Source: Marinilabiliales bacterium (lineage in GTDB: Bacteria; Bacteroidota; Bacteroidia; Bacteroidales; SZUA-534). Taken from it: a DNA stretch of 64,000 nucleotides. Positions within the stretch are counted from its first letter, which is position 1, and every line of letters starts with the position of its first letter. The DNA lies in NCBI GenBank assembly GCA_003512955.1, contig DOTG01000023.1:1-64000 (forward strand), given 5' to 3'. Under the pieces are notes generated by a model that was given only the letters and a program-made list of their open reading frames with translations, was not told where the DNA came from and did no database searches. The translations under genes were made by a program, and so were the position numbers. Of the stretch, positions 35,659 to 44,495 are shown piece by piece.

Positions 35659-37335
35659 ATGAAAAATCTTAATGTCAATACAAGAATATTATTAGCAATT
35701 ACCATAAACGGACTAATTACATTGATCCTAATACTTATTATTTTGTTTTACAAAAATAAACAGGAAAAACTAATGACTACCCTGATGCAGGAGCAATTTA
35801 AAAACGAAATGATTACGTTACTTAATTTGAAACAAGAAACATATAAAGAAGTAGTCTACGATTATACGTATTGGGATGAATTTGTAGTCAATGTCAAGAA
35901 TGGGGATGAAGAATGGTACCAAAATAATATATCTTCAATAATAGGGTCTTTCCATGCCAATTATGTTTGTGTGTATGATACCTCATTTAATATATTGTAT
36001 GAGGATGGCAGCTCAGATTTTCGGTCAAGAAACTTTATTGCTTCAGAGGTGCTGATGGCTTTAAAAGAAAAAAAATTTGTTGACTGCTTTCTGGCGCTTC
36101 CTGAAGGAACCATAGCTCTCAATGGGGCTTCGATTCATCCAACCTCGGATCCAACCCATACAAAAACCCAGCCTGTGGGATATCTTTTTGTAGCAAGGCT
36201 TTGGGGAGATACTTTTATTGATAAGCTATCGCACATAAGCGGAGCAAACATTCAGATATTACCGCCCAATGATTCCATAATTGAGACATATCCAAATTAC
36301 ATAACAGTTATACATCCTTTAAGATCCTGGAATGGATACCCTGTCTCACAATTGCTTTTTTCAAAAGAATCCAGAACTATTTCTGTATTTAGGCAAATGT
36401 CGTTGGTTATCTTTATTACCCTCATGCTTTCCATTATCATCACCTGGCTTTTACTCTACTTTATTACAAAACATTGGGTCCGCAAACCCTTGAAACTGGT
36501 TTCAGAACTGCTCATCACCGAAAAACCTGAACTTATTCCCGAGTTATTAAGAGCTCCCGGTGAGTTTAAACTTATTGGGAATTTATTCAAATTGTTGTTC
36601 AAGCAAAACAGAGATCTCCAGGAAGCCAAAGAAAAGGCCGAAGAAAATGAAAAGTTAAAGACTACTTTTTTGGCCAATATGGCCCACGAGATAAGAACCC
36701 CTATGAACGGTATTTTGGGTTTTTCAGAATTGTTGAAAAATAGGAATCTTTCAAAACAAAAACAGGAAGAATTCTTAAATATTATTGAAGACAGTGGCAA
36801 TAAATTACTTTACATCATTAATAACCTGATTGACATTTCAAAAATTGAAGCCGGCCAAATGAAGGTTAATACCGTGAAAACTAACATAAACGAAATTATT
36901 GATTACATCTACTATTTTTTTGGCCCCGAAACCGAAAAGTATAAAATGCAACTTATCTGTTCAAAAGGATTGGCAGATAACCAAGCCATTGTTGATACTG
37001 ACCATGATAAAGTAAATGCTGTACTTATTAACCTGGTAAATAATGCCATCAAATATTCCCAAAGAGGTACTATCACCTTTGGGTATCAGAAAAAAAATGG
37101 TTTTATTGAGTTCTTTGTCAAAGATGAAGGACAGGGAATTGAAAAAAACATGCAAGAATCAATTTTTGAAAGATTCATTCAAGTAGAGAAATCTATCTTT
37201 AAAGCCAACGAGGGTTCCGGACTGGGTTTAACGATAAGTAAGTCCTATGTTGAAATGCTGGGTGGCAAAATATGGGTAGAATCAGAACCAGGCAAAGGAT
37301 CCCAATTTTTCTTTAGTATCCCTTGCCAGTCCTGA
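35659..37335 (+). CDS. CHASE4-domain sensor histidine kinase
   Basis: 558 residues. Membrane segment at about 9-29, extracytoplasmic CHASE4 domain (about 40-240; VVYDYTYWDEFV motif), second membrane segment (VIFITLMLSIIITWLLLYFI), HisKA with phospho-accepting His in NMAHEIRTPMNGILGFSE, and HATPase with N box NLVNNAIKYS, G1 KDEGQGI and G2 GSGLGL. No response regulator is adjacent, so the partner is remote. Related in its kinase part to the 62071-63030 protein. Confidence 0.93.
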   Translation: MKNLNVNTRILLAITINGLITLILILIILFYKNKQEKLMTTLMQEQFKNEMITLLNLKQETYKEVVYDYTYWDEFVVNVKNGDEEWYQNNISSIIGSFHANYVCVYDTSFNILYEDGSSDFRSRNFIASEVLMALKEKKFVDCFLALPEGTIALNGASIHPTSDPTHTKTQPVGYLFVARLWGDTFIDKLSHISGANIQILPPNDSIIETYPNYITVIHPLRSWNGYPVSQLLFSKESRTISVFRQMSLVIFITLMLSIIITWLLLYFITKHWVRKPLKLVSELLITEKPELIPELLRAPGEFKLIGNLFKLLFKQNRDLQEAKEKAEENEKLKTTFLANMAHEIRTPMNGILGFSELLKNRNLSKQKQEEFLNIIEDSGNKLLYIINNLIDISKIEAGQMKVNTVKTNINEIIDYIYYFFGPETEKYKMQLICSKGLADNQAIVDTDHDKVNAVLINLVNNAIKYSQRGTITFGYQKKNGFIEFFVKDEGQGIEKNMQESIFERFIQVEKSIFKANEGSGLGLTISKSYVEMLGGKIWVESEPGKGSQFFFSIPCQS

Positions 37336-37355
37336 TAACCAATAATTTTACAAGT

Positions 37356-37952
37356 TCAGTTCAAAAATAAGTTCATCACAAGGAATTTAGGTAAAAACAT
37401 TCCTACCAAAACACCAATAATAAAAACGGGTATCACCTTTTTATGGGGCAAATTAGCTGACAACTTGAATCCATTGTATATCCAGACTCCGCTCCAAACG
37501 GTTAAGGTTACCGTGACTAAACCAATGGCTATTACCATTAACAAATCATCAATAGGAAAAACATCCCATTGAATATTTTTAGGATCTGCTCCCATTAAGG
37601 TAGCTGTAAAGCGTTCAATACTTTTTGAAAAACCCAACAAACTGGCTGGAACAAGTGGTAGAAAAGCAAAAGCTTGTGTCCCAAAAATATCAATCAACCG
37701 CACCTTTGAACTACTCAGGATTAATCCGAAAACCGAGAACCAGATACCTAAAAAAAGCACATCCACAAAAGGCCATAAAAGATGAATGAAAATAGTGGAT
37801 TCCAGGCCACTGTGAATGTTTAAAACACCATCGAAATGGGTATGCGAATAAAAACCGATAAACCCGGCAACTATCATGCCTGCCAATCCTATAGCCAAGG
37901 CTTGGAGTCCGGCTATTTTAGTGAAAGGATTAAAGATTAAATTACTTTTCAT
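37356..37952 (-). CDS. Yip1-like membrane protein
   Basis: 198 residues with five hydrophobic segments. FNPFTKIAGLQALAIGLAGM start and the overall pattern fit bacterial YIP1 domain proteins. It overlaps the DUF2089 gene by 11 bases, which suggests that the regulator and the membrane protein function together. Role unknown. Confidence 0.65.
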   Translation of the reverse strand: MKSNLIFNPFTKIAGLQALAIGLAGMIVAGFIGFYSHTHFDGVLNIHSGLESTIFIHLLWPFVDVLFLGIWFSVFGLILSSSKVRLIDIFGTQAFAFLPLVPASLLGFSKSIERFTATLMGADPKNIQWDVFPIDDLLMVIAIGLVTVTLTVWSGVWIYNGFKLSANLPHKKVIPVFIIGVLVGMFLPKFLVMNLFLN

Positions 37953-38214
37953 TCTCTATTGTTTTTAAATTGTTAATAATCTCATCAAGACGGTTCCGAA
38001 CCGTTGGATAACTCAGCGACAAGGCTTTTGACATCTCTTTAAGGCTCCCGCTGTTCTTTACAAATTCAATAATGAACTGTTGGGTATCTTCGGGTAGAGC
38101 AGCCAGCAAAGGAAGCTTAAAATCACCTTCCACTTTGGTCTGGCAATTCCCACATTGCAATGTCTTCACTTGCAATTTGTTTTGGCAGCTTGGGCAACTA
38201 ATAGGTAATTTCAT
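37942..38214 (-). CDS. DUF2089 zinc-ribbon/HTH protein
   Basis: 90 residues: a four-Cys zinc ribbon (CPSCQNKL, CGNCQTK) followed by a helix-turn-helix (GSLKEMSKALSLSYPTVRNRLDEII). DUF2089 proteins are probable transcription regulators. Overlaps the Yip1-like gene and is upstream of it in the operon. Confidence 0.9.
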   Translation of the reverse strand: MKLPISCPSCQNKLQVKTLQCGNCQTKVEGDFKLPLLAALPEDTQQFIIEFVKNSGSLKEMSKALSLSYPTVRNRLDEIINNLKTIENEK

Positions 38215-38388
38215 ATTTCATTTTATTTAGTAATTGCAAATTAAATACAAATATAATTATTATTAATATATATATTAATTTTATTTATTTTTAATTTAAT
38301 ATTATTTATAAATCATTTATGAAGCCGAAAATTTGTATGTTTCAACATTTCATGTTACGCAAAATTCATAAATTAGCATCAAAAACCG

Positions 38389-39321
38389 ATGAAGAATCTT
38401 AGCCCGAAAGACATCGAGAATTTATATACGGATTACCTTATGGTTTCCACGCGGTTATGTACAGCTACGGGATTATCAAATCTAACGGATAACGCGATCA
38501 GTCACGACAAGATAACCCGTCTTTTGTCCTCGGATGTGTTTTCAAGCCAAAGCATTTGGAAAGAAGTAAAGCCTTTTGTCAGGGAAATTGAAAACAGCCA
38601 AGGGTGTATCTCCATAGACGATTCTATACAAGAGAAGCCTTATACCGACGAGAACCCATTGATTTGTCGGCATTTTGATCACACCAAAAACAGAAGTGTA
38701 AAAGGAGTAAATTTTATTACGGCACAATATTGCAGCGAACAGGCAAGCCTTCCTGTGGCCATTGATTTCATTACCAAACCGGGACAGGCCATAAACCCAA
38801 AAACCGGAAAGGTAAAGCGCAAAGGGGCGAAGACCAAAAATGCTTTATACCGGGAACTGCTAATGACAGTGCGGAACAACCATGTCAATTTCGGTTATGT
38901 CCTCAATGACATCTGGTTCTCCTCGTCAGAAAACATGGGCTTTGTGAAAGAAACGATAAAAGTTGATTTTGTCATGGCAATCAAAGGGAACAGGAAAGTG
39001 GCTTTGAGCCTTGACGACAAACTTAAAGGCAAGTATGTTAAGATTGAGGCGTTGCCACTGGAAAATGATGCCATTATCCCAGTATGGTTTGAACAGGTGG
39101 GTTTTCCTGTCTGTGCCGCCAAACAAGTCTTCAAAAACGGAGATGGAAGCCAAGGTATCCTTTATCTGGTTACAAGCGACCTCAGCTTAACATACGAACA
39201 GGTTACATCAATCTATCAAAAACGGTGGAAAGTTGAAGAGTATCACAAAAGCGTCAAAAGCAATGCCTCATTTGCCAAGTCTCCAACAAAATCTGTATCA
39301 AATAAAATAAAGTCCCTTTAG
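38389..39321 (+). CDS. IS4-type transposase, apparently 3'-truncated
   Basis: 310 residues. DDE residues are visible: D in GCISIDDSIQEKP, D in FGYVLNDIWFSS and E in KRWKVEEYHK. The last region fits the IS4-family YREK signature exactly (Y-2-R-3-E-6-K). The protein then ends 24 residues later with an Asn/Lys/Ser-rich tail, about 60 residues short of related IS4 transposases, and a GTCCCTTTAGGGAC hairpin overlaps its stop. No terminal inverted repeats or target duplications were found. Likely a broken or remnant IS copy. Confidence 0.75.
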   Translation: MKNLSPKDIENLYTDYLMVSTRLCTATGLSNLTDNAISHDKITRLLSSDVFSSQSIWKEVKPFVREIENSQGCISIDDSIQEKPYTDENPLICRHFDHTKNRSVKGVNFITAQYCSEQASLPVAIDFITKPGQAINPKTGKVKRKGAKTKNALYRELLMTVRNNHVNFGYVLNDIWFSSSENMGFVKETIKVDFVMAIKGNRKVALSLDDKLKGKYVKIEALPLENDAIIPVWFEQVGFPVCAAKQVFKNGDGSQGILYLVTSDLSLTYEQVTSIYQKRWKVEEYHKSVKSNASFAKSPTKSVSNKIKSL

Positions 39322-39325
39322 GGAC
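39312..39325. repeat. GTCCCT/AGGGAC hairpin at transposase 3' end
   Basis: GTCCCT TT AGGGAC is a near-perfect palindrome at the junction where the transposase frame ends, followed by GAAATAAA. Similar GTCCC-type repeated hairpins are known in Bacteroidota genomes as dispersed REP-like elements. Copy number here is not known. Confidence 0.4.
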
Positions 39326-39358
39326 GAAATAAATTTTATCGATCAACAATGTTTTTTC

Positions 39359-40438
39359 TTATTTTGCTTTGGCTTTTCTGAAGTTCTGTATCAACAATTG
39401 GAACTCATGTTCAAAGTTGGGGGTGAATAATCCTTTTCCCATGGATTGTTTCAGTTCTTCCAATTTCCAGAATTTTCCTCCATCCAACTCTTGGGGGTGG
39501 GGGATTAAGGTACCATCGAACCGGGTGATAAAGCAAAAAACCAGTTCCGATTCCACCTCCGATTTCCAGACATATTTCAGCACCAGTTCGGGTACAAACT
39601 GAACGATGCCGATTTCTTCCATCGTTTCGCGCTTTAAGCTATCCTCAATGCGTTCGCCCCAGCCTACATGACCACCCACGGCGGTATCCCATTTGCCGGG
39701 TTGTATTTTTTTGTGCATGGGTCGTTTTTGCAGGTACCATTCCCCCTTGGAATTTAGTACATGCAGGTGTACCACCGGATGTAGCCATTCTTTATGCAGA
39801 TGTGCCTCCTCACGTGTGGCCTTTCCTACGATTTTTCCTTGTTCATCTACCAGCGGGAGCCATTCCACCGAGGCAAGTTTTTTTATCTGCCAACGTTTTT
39901 TCACAAATTCAAACAAAAACCAGGCACCTATCAATATGTATAACAATCCGCCACTGATAAACGCCCAAGCCTCCTTGGGCAAATACCAAACCGAATAGAA
40001 CACCAAAACGGTATGAAAAACGGTAATATAAAACAGTATTTTAAGGCTTTGTGTAAATTGTTGCTGCTGCTGCTTGTTAAAATCCACCCCTTTCATATAT
40101 CTTTTTGACATATCGAAAAGGAAATTCCGGGGACTAAACGCCGAAAACCCCAGCATCAAGCAAAAGATAACCCCAATAATCCCCGGTTTTAATTTGAAAA
40201 AGGCATCATTATCGAGAAGGATGGAAACACCACCCAAGGCAACGAGTAGTAATGTATCGAACAGGACAAACTTATCGAAACGTTTATCTTTTATCCATAA
40301 AAAGGCCAACTCCGATGCCCCAAAAGCAATAGCTACAATCAGCCCCGCTTTGGTTCCCCAAATTTCGTCAACAGCAATAAATATGAGAATCGGGAGAATC
40401 CCCGGTAGCAGTTTTAACAACAACTCTTTTTTATTCAC
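39359..40438 (-). CDS. YciB-like membrane domain fused to NUDIX hydrolase
   Basis: 359 residues beginning with a GTG. Residues 1-175 form about six membrane segments with the pattern of intracellular septation protein A (YciB): LLPGILPILIFIAVDEIWGTKAGLIVAI. Residues about 195-355 are a NUDIX domain of the isopentenyl-diphosphate isomerase-like type, with the box GGHVGWGERIEDSLKRETMEEIG that fits Gx5Ex7REUxEExGU. The usual YciB is stand-alone, so the fusion is unusual and would place the hydrolase at the cytoplasmic membrane. Substrate unknown. Confidence 0.78.
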   Translation of the reverse strand: MNKKELLLKLLPGILPILIFIAVDEIWGTKAGLIVAIAFGASELAFLWIKDKRFDKFVLFDTLLLVALGGVSILLDNDAFFKLKPGIIGVIFCLMLGFSAFSPRNFLFDMSKRYMKGVDFNKQQQQQFTQSLKILFYITVFHTVLVFYSVWYLPKEAWAFISGGLLYILIGAWFLFEFVKKRWQIKKLASVEWLPLVDEQGKIVGKATREEAHLHKEWLHPVVHLHVLNSKGEWYLQKRPMHKKIQPGKWDTAVGGHVGWGERIEDSLKRETMEEIGIVQFVPELVLKYVWKSEVESELVFCFITRFDGTLIPHPQELDGGKFWKLEELKQSMGKGLFTPNFEHEFQLLIQNFRKAKAK

Positions 40439-40482
40439 AAGCCTTGCTTTTTTAATGTAGAATGGATTGGTGGAACAACCTG

Positions 40483-41925
40483 TTAAGGCAAGGGAACAAT
40501 TAAGGTAGCACCATTTTTCAACGTCTGGTTGTTTTCCATTTTATTGGCTTTGATGATTAAATCGGACGAAACTTTATATTTAACCGCGATGCCTTTGAGT
40601 GTTTCACCAGAAGCCACTTTATGCAAGGCTGTCACCGGAATCTTCAGTTCCTGGCCGGCAATAAAGCTGGTAGCCTTTGTCCCATTGAGATCGATCAGCT
40701 TTTGTTGCGCCACATGGTAGCGTAACCCAATACGGTAAAGGTTTTCGCCACTTTGAATTTTATGTATGTGAAATTTCTGTTCATTGTTCGAAACCTGTTC
40801 TTTGGTAGTAGTCTGTTTTGTGTCTTTTTTAACCGGCTCTTTGGTTTTTGTCACCGTTTTATCAGTTTCCGTTTTCGATACCTTGGGTCTATCCTCTTTT
40901 TGAACAGGACTTTCAGGTTTTATTGTTTTTTGTTCCGTCCGTAATGGTTTGTTTTCAAGTTGCGATACAGCATCGTCTCCCTCTTCAACCATTGCAGTTT
41001 CATCTGTCGGATAGTTTGTGTCCTGTGACCTAACTTTATTATTTATATCCTTCGCCTCAACCGGTTCATCGCCAGGGATGGGTTGATTGACATATTTAGC
41101 GTAAATTAGGTAACCCGCGTATCCAACGACAAGTACCATGAGGGCTGCAAACAGGATTGTTAAAAAATATCTCATACTCTTTTTGGTTGTTTTTGAATTT
41201 GGTTCCGCAATTGTTGAAAACTCGATGATTTGGATGCTGGCATCACCTGATCCGTTTTTTGCGCGGACTTTCTCGGTAAGCAGCAAGCATTTATGTTCCG
41301 GCGAGGTATTTGTATCGTTCAAAATCTCATGGATTTCCTCCTCTGTCAACACATCGGTCAGGCCATCGGTACAAAGCATGAAAAGGTCGCCGGGTTGGGC
41401 AAGAATCGGGTTTTTACTTACCCCAAAGCGGATATCTTTGTTCTTCCCCAGCAAAATACTGACTTCTGAATTGGGAATATCTTCCACATTCACGACATGG
41501 TCGCGGGTCAACGGCTGCAATTCATTGTTCCGGAGCCAATAAATACGGCTATCGCCGGCATATGCATAGTAAATTTTATCGGTACGTGTAATCAGGACTG
41601 CCAGCGTACTGCCAATGCCTCTATATTTTTCATCTTTGTTCGATTGCTCGTGAAGGGTAAAGTTGGCATAAGTAATGGCATTGGTCAGTGCTTTTTCCAT
41701 CTCCTGATACGACCGGTTGAAAAAATACTTTTTGATACTTTCCACCACCAATTTTGAAGCTAAGGCACCATGTCCTCCCGGGCCGTTGTGCCCATCGGCT
41801 AAAGCAAGAACATGTCCATCGAGGATGGTAAAGTCGAGCAGGGAATCGGTATTGTGTTCATTGGCAACGCCAGTTTCCGACTTAGAACCCACACTATAAA
41901 ACAATTTACTTTTCATGGAATCCAT
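40483..41925 (-). CDS. PP2C-type phosphatase with membrane segment and LysM repeats
   Basis: 480 residues. PP2C domain (about 1-240; LALADGHNGPGGHGA, GIGSTLAVLI, AYAGDSRIYWLR, LCTDGLTDVL), one membrane segment (YFLTILFAALMVLVVGYAGYLIYA), a Lys/Thr/Glu-rich linker of about 100 residues and two LysM motifs (HKIQSGENLYRIGLRYHV; HKVASGETLKGIAVKYKVS). The arrangement places the phosphatase in the cytosol and LysM, a peptidoglycan-binding domain, outside. It could relay a cell-wall cue to a Ser/Thr phosphatase. No matching kinase is in the window. 6 bases upstream of the DUF554 gene's stop. Confidence 0.88.
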   Translation of the reverse strand: MDSMKSKLFYSVGSKSETGVANEHNTDSLLDFTILDGHVLALADGHNGPGGHGALASKLVVESIKKYFFNRSYQEMEKALTNAITYANFTLHEQSNKDEKYRGIGSTLAVLITRTDKIYYAYAGDSRIYWLRNNELQPLTRDHVVNVEDIPNSEVSILLGKNKDIRFGVSKNPILAQPGDLFMLCTDGLTDVLTEEEIHEILNDTNTSPEHKCLLLTEKVRAKNGSGDASIQIIEFSTIAEPNSKTTKKSMRYFLTILFAALMVLVVGYAGYLIYAKYVNQPIPGDEPVEAKDINNKVRSQDTNYPTDETAMVEEGDDAVSQLENKPLRTEQKTIKPESPVQKEDRPKVSKTETDKTVTKTKEPVKKDTKQTTTKEQVSNNEQKFHIHKIQSGENLYRIGLRYHVAQQKLIDLNGTKATSFIAGQELKIPVTALHKVASGETLKGIAVKYKVSSDLIIKANKMENNQTLKNGATLIVPLP

Positions 41926-41931
41926 CTTAAA

Positions 41932-42609
41932 TTACAAAAATAGCCAAACCAAAACTACCACAATAACCAATGCTGGCAATAAATTGATAACTTTTATTTT
42001 GGCAATCTCCAGAATATTCAACCCCATGCCAATCAACATGAGCCCACCTACTGCCGAAAGTTCATTGATGATGGGTTCCGAGAGTTTGTCATTCAGCAAG
42101 TTGGCAAACAGTGTCAACCCGCCTTGATAGAGCATCAAGGGTACAACAGAAAAGATGACCCCCACTCCCAGGCCTGCACTTAATGCGATGGACGAGACTC
42201 CATCCATCAGCGATTTGGCAAGCAGCAGATTGGGTGAACTCCCCAATCCCTCCTCAAAAGCCCCCAGAATGGTCATGCTACCCATGCAATAGAGCAGGAA
42301 AGCGGATATCATCCCTTCGCTGAATTTATTGTTGTCGGTCTTTATTTTGGTTTTTAATTTTTCCGAAAAACGGTTGATCAATTTCTCCAAATCCATCATT
42401 GTGCCTAGAATGGCGCCAATAACCATGCTAAATACCAGAATCAGGTAATTGCTTGTTTTTAAGGCCATGGCAATTCCCACAAAAAGGGTAAACAGGCCAA
42501 TGGCCTGGAAAATGATTTGAATGTATTTTTTGGGGATGTTGGAATGAAACAGCAGCCCAAGAATGCTCCCTACCACAATGGCCCCGGCATTGATAAGAGT
42601 CCCCCACAT
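41932..42609 (-). CDS. DUF554 membrane protein
   Basis: 225 residues, about six membrane segments. The start MWGTLINAGAIVVGSILGLLF and the GLGLPIA/IGAILGTMMDLEKLI type segments fit DUF554 (YdfK-like). Function unknown. Between the hydrogenase-type regulator gene and the PP2C gene with 2- to 6-base gaps, so one operon. Confidence 0.85.
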   Translation of the reverse strand: MWGTLINAGAIVVGSILGLLFHSNIPKKYIQIIFQAIGLFTLFVGIAMALKTSNYLILVFSMVIGAILGTMMDLEKLINRFSEKLKTKIKTDNNKFSEGMISAFLLYCMGSMTILGAFEEGLGSSPNLLLAKSLMDGVSSIALSAGLGVGVIFSVVPLMLYQGGLTLFANLLNDKLSEPIINELSAVGGLMLIGMGLNILEIAKIKVINLLPALVIVVVLVWLFL

Positions 42610-42611
42610 GG

Positions 42612-42860
42612 TTAATTACTTTTAATTACGACCGATTTCACATGGATGCCTTTTAGTTTTCCCAATTGACCTGTCAGGGAGCCCAATTCGTCGGTGGAGC
42701 CTTCAAGTACCAAAGAAATAATGCTCCGGTTTTGTTCTTTGAGCTGGATACCTTGCCGCCCAATAATAATATTGCTGTGGTTGGAGATGATTTGGTTCAG
42801 CCTTGAAACCTCATCTTTTTGTTCCACAACTATCAATACCGAACCGATTCTATCTTCCAT
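42612..42860 (-). CDS. TM1266-family ACT-like putative regulator
   Basis: 82 residues with a beta-alpha-beta ACT-like fold: RIGSVLIVVEQKDEVSRLNQI, IIIGRQGIQL, ISLVLEGSTDELGSLTGQLGKLKGI. Resembles the putative regulator of iron-only hydrogenase systems (TM1266). No hydrogenase or maturase is present in this window. Leads the DUF554-PP2C operon. Confidence 0.8.
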   Translation of the reverse strand: MEDRIGSVLIVVEQKDEVSRLNQIISNHSNIIIGRQGIQLKEQNRSIISLVLEGSTDELGSLTGQLGKLKGIHVKSVVIKSN

Positions 42861-42962
42861 ATCAATGAATTAAGCCATTACATCCAATTCTTTATGCAAA
42901 TCTAATAAAAGCAATTGTTAACAAAAGCCTGTAGCATAAATATCAGTCTCCGGTTTATAAAA

Positions 42963-42992
42963 AAAGTCTGATAGGTTACCCAATCAGACTTT
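42963..42992 (-). terminator. intrinsic terminator after tRNA-Gly
   Basis: Minus-strand AAAGTCTGAT, then a 10-base loop, then ATCAGACTTT followed by more T: a strong stem with a T-tail 8 bases after the tRNA 3' end. Confidence 0.85.
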
Positions 42993-42999
42993 CATGTTG

Positions 43000-43071
43000 A
43001 GCGGGAAATGGGAATCGAACCCACGGCCCTCAGCTTGGGAAGCTGATGCTCTACCCCTGAGCTACTCCCGC
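43000..43071 (-). tRNA. tRNA-Gly (anticodon CCC)
   Basis: Cloverleaf on the minus strand: acceptor GCGGGAG paired with TTCCCGC, D arm GCTC/GAGC, anticodon loop TTCCCAA (CCC, reading GGG), T arm GTGGG with TTCGATT and CCCAT, and a T discriminator at 43000. CCA is not encoded. Confidence 0.95.
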
Positions 43072-43398
43072 AACAGGATTGCAAAAATAATCATTTTTCT
43101 GTTTCCAAAGATTTTTATTGACAAAAAATATTGTTCCCGTTTATATAGGCATGGTTACAACGTTTTTGGTAAGTTAAAATCCGTTGCCATAATATTATGA
43201 GGTACGGTTTTTTTTTGATTTGAGAGGGGGGCTGGATTATTTGAACAATCTATTGTTTGGGTAATTGGAATAATTTTAGAAACCGATCAAACAATTACAT
43301 ACAAATTGGATATAATCGCAATCAGATATGAAATTATACAGTAGTTACCCACAAGCAAGAAAAAAGGAAACAAGCAATGACATTGAATTCAAATTTCT
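43072..43398. other. intergenic region between tRNA and toxin-antitoxin pair
   Basis: About 330 bases, AT-rich, no clear element. An apparent frame extension of the antitoxin up to 43328 is not supported. Confidence 0.45.
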
Positions 43399-43406
43399 TA
43401 ACTTTG
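43399..43406 (+). promoter_or_regulatory. candidate -7 element for the toxin-antitoxin pair
   Basis: TAACTTTG fits TAnnTTTG 17 bases upstream of the antitoxin ATG. Confidence 0.35.
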
Positions 43407-43423
43407 TATTAAAACAAAAGAAA

Positions 43424-43651
43424 ATGAGAACAATACAAATAAATATACCAGACAGTGTCGAAATGAGTGATTATGACTTTTCAATGATGGTTGCTGCCAA
43501 ATTATATGAAGAGCAAAAACTATCATCTGGTCAAGCTGCAGAAATGGTTGGAGTTTCAAAACGAACTTTCATAGAATTATTAGGAAAGTATGGGGTTTCT
43601 GTTTTTAGCCAATCGATATCCGATCTTCATTCAGATATAGCCAATGCGTAG
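43424..43651 (+). CDS. UPF0175-type antitoxin
   Basis: 75 residues from the ATG at 43424, chosen because the family start (MRTIQINIPDSV) and a nearby promoter support it. Helix-turn-helix-like LSSGQAAEMVGVSKRTFIELLGKYGVS matches UPF0175. It overlaps the PIN-like toxin gene by 8 bases, a common toxin-antitoxin layout. Binds and neutralises the partner. Confidence 0.85.
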   Translation: MRTIQINIPDSVEMSDYDFSMMVAAKLYEEQKLSSGQAAEMVGVSKRTFIELLGKYGVSVFSQSISDLHSDIANA

Positions 43652-44111
43652 AGTAGTTATTTCAGATACAAGTACACTCATCCTATTTCAGAAAATTGAG
43701 GAACTTGATTTGTTGAATAAAGTCTATGGAGAACTTATTACAACGCCAGAAATTGCTAAAGAATATGGCGAAGTACTTCCAGAATGGATCAGAATTGAAT
43801 CTGTTTCCGATAAAAAATATCAGGAATTTATTGAAACACAGGTTGATTGGGGAGAAGCAAGTGCGATAGCTTTAGCTAAAGAATATGAAGATGTTTTATT
43901 GTTATTGGATGATTTAAAGGCAAGAAAGCTTGCAAATCAATTGAATTTTAAAATAACAGGAGCCCTTGGAATTATTCATAAGGCGAAACAAATGGAACTG
44001 ATTGATAGAGTAAAACCCTTAATTGATAAGCTTTTATTGACGGATTTTAGAATCTCAGATAAAATTATTGAAGAAATTTTGAATCTAAATGATGAGAATG
44101 CCTGTGGGTAA
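43644..44111 (+). CDS. DUF3368 PIN-domain toxin
   Basis: 155 residues. VVISDTSTLILFQKIEELDLL, TTPEIAKEYGE, DWGEASAIALAKEY, LLLDDLKARKLA and GALGIIHKAKQM are PIN-fold features of DUF3368, with the acidic residues of a nuclease centre. Predicted RNase toxin whose partner is the overlapping UPF0175 gene. Confidence 0.87.
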   Translation: MRRVVISDTSTLILFQKIEELDLLNKVYGELITTPEIAKEYGEVLPEWIRIESVSDKKYQEFIETQVDWGEASAIALAKEYEDVLLLLDDLKARKLANQLNFKITGALGIIHKAKQMELIDRVKPLIDKLLLTDFRISDKIIEEILNLNDENACG

Positions 44112-44495
44112 CAATAAATATACGTAATGCGGGGCGATTTGGTAAATTTAAACTTTAAAGCTTTTAATAAACAGCGTAGCGGTTTGATAGTGAAGTGCCT
44201 AGTAATCCCGCACTACTCATATTCGAGCCGTTACTTTACCTGCTTTAACCCCAAAAACAAATGTATAAATGTAAATCAATAGAAGGTTAAGATTTTTTTC
44301 AATTTATTATTCAATGTCGTTTAATTAGCAGAAAAGAATATTTTTTACCGCAAAGTGTTATAAGCAGAGTGCCGCAAAGAAAATTAACAATTACCTGCTC
44401 TGCGGTTTTTTGCATAAATAAGAATTAGCCTCCAGATTAAATATTCGACTAATTAAACTAAAAAAGTTTATCTTGCAGCCAATCTATAATCAACC
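44112..44495. other. intergenic region with repeat-like fossils
   Basis: 384 bases. It contains a CCGCAAAG duplicated unit (about 44350 and 44374) and a GCAGAG...CTCTGCGGTTTTTT hairpin that may act as a weak terminator around 44356-44416. Similar fragments occur near 54166-54213. No ORF. Confidence 0.45.
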
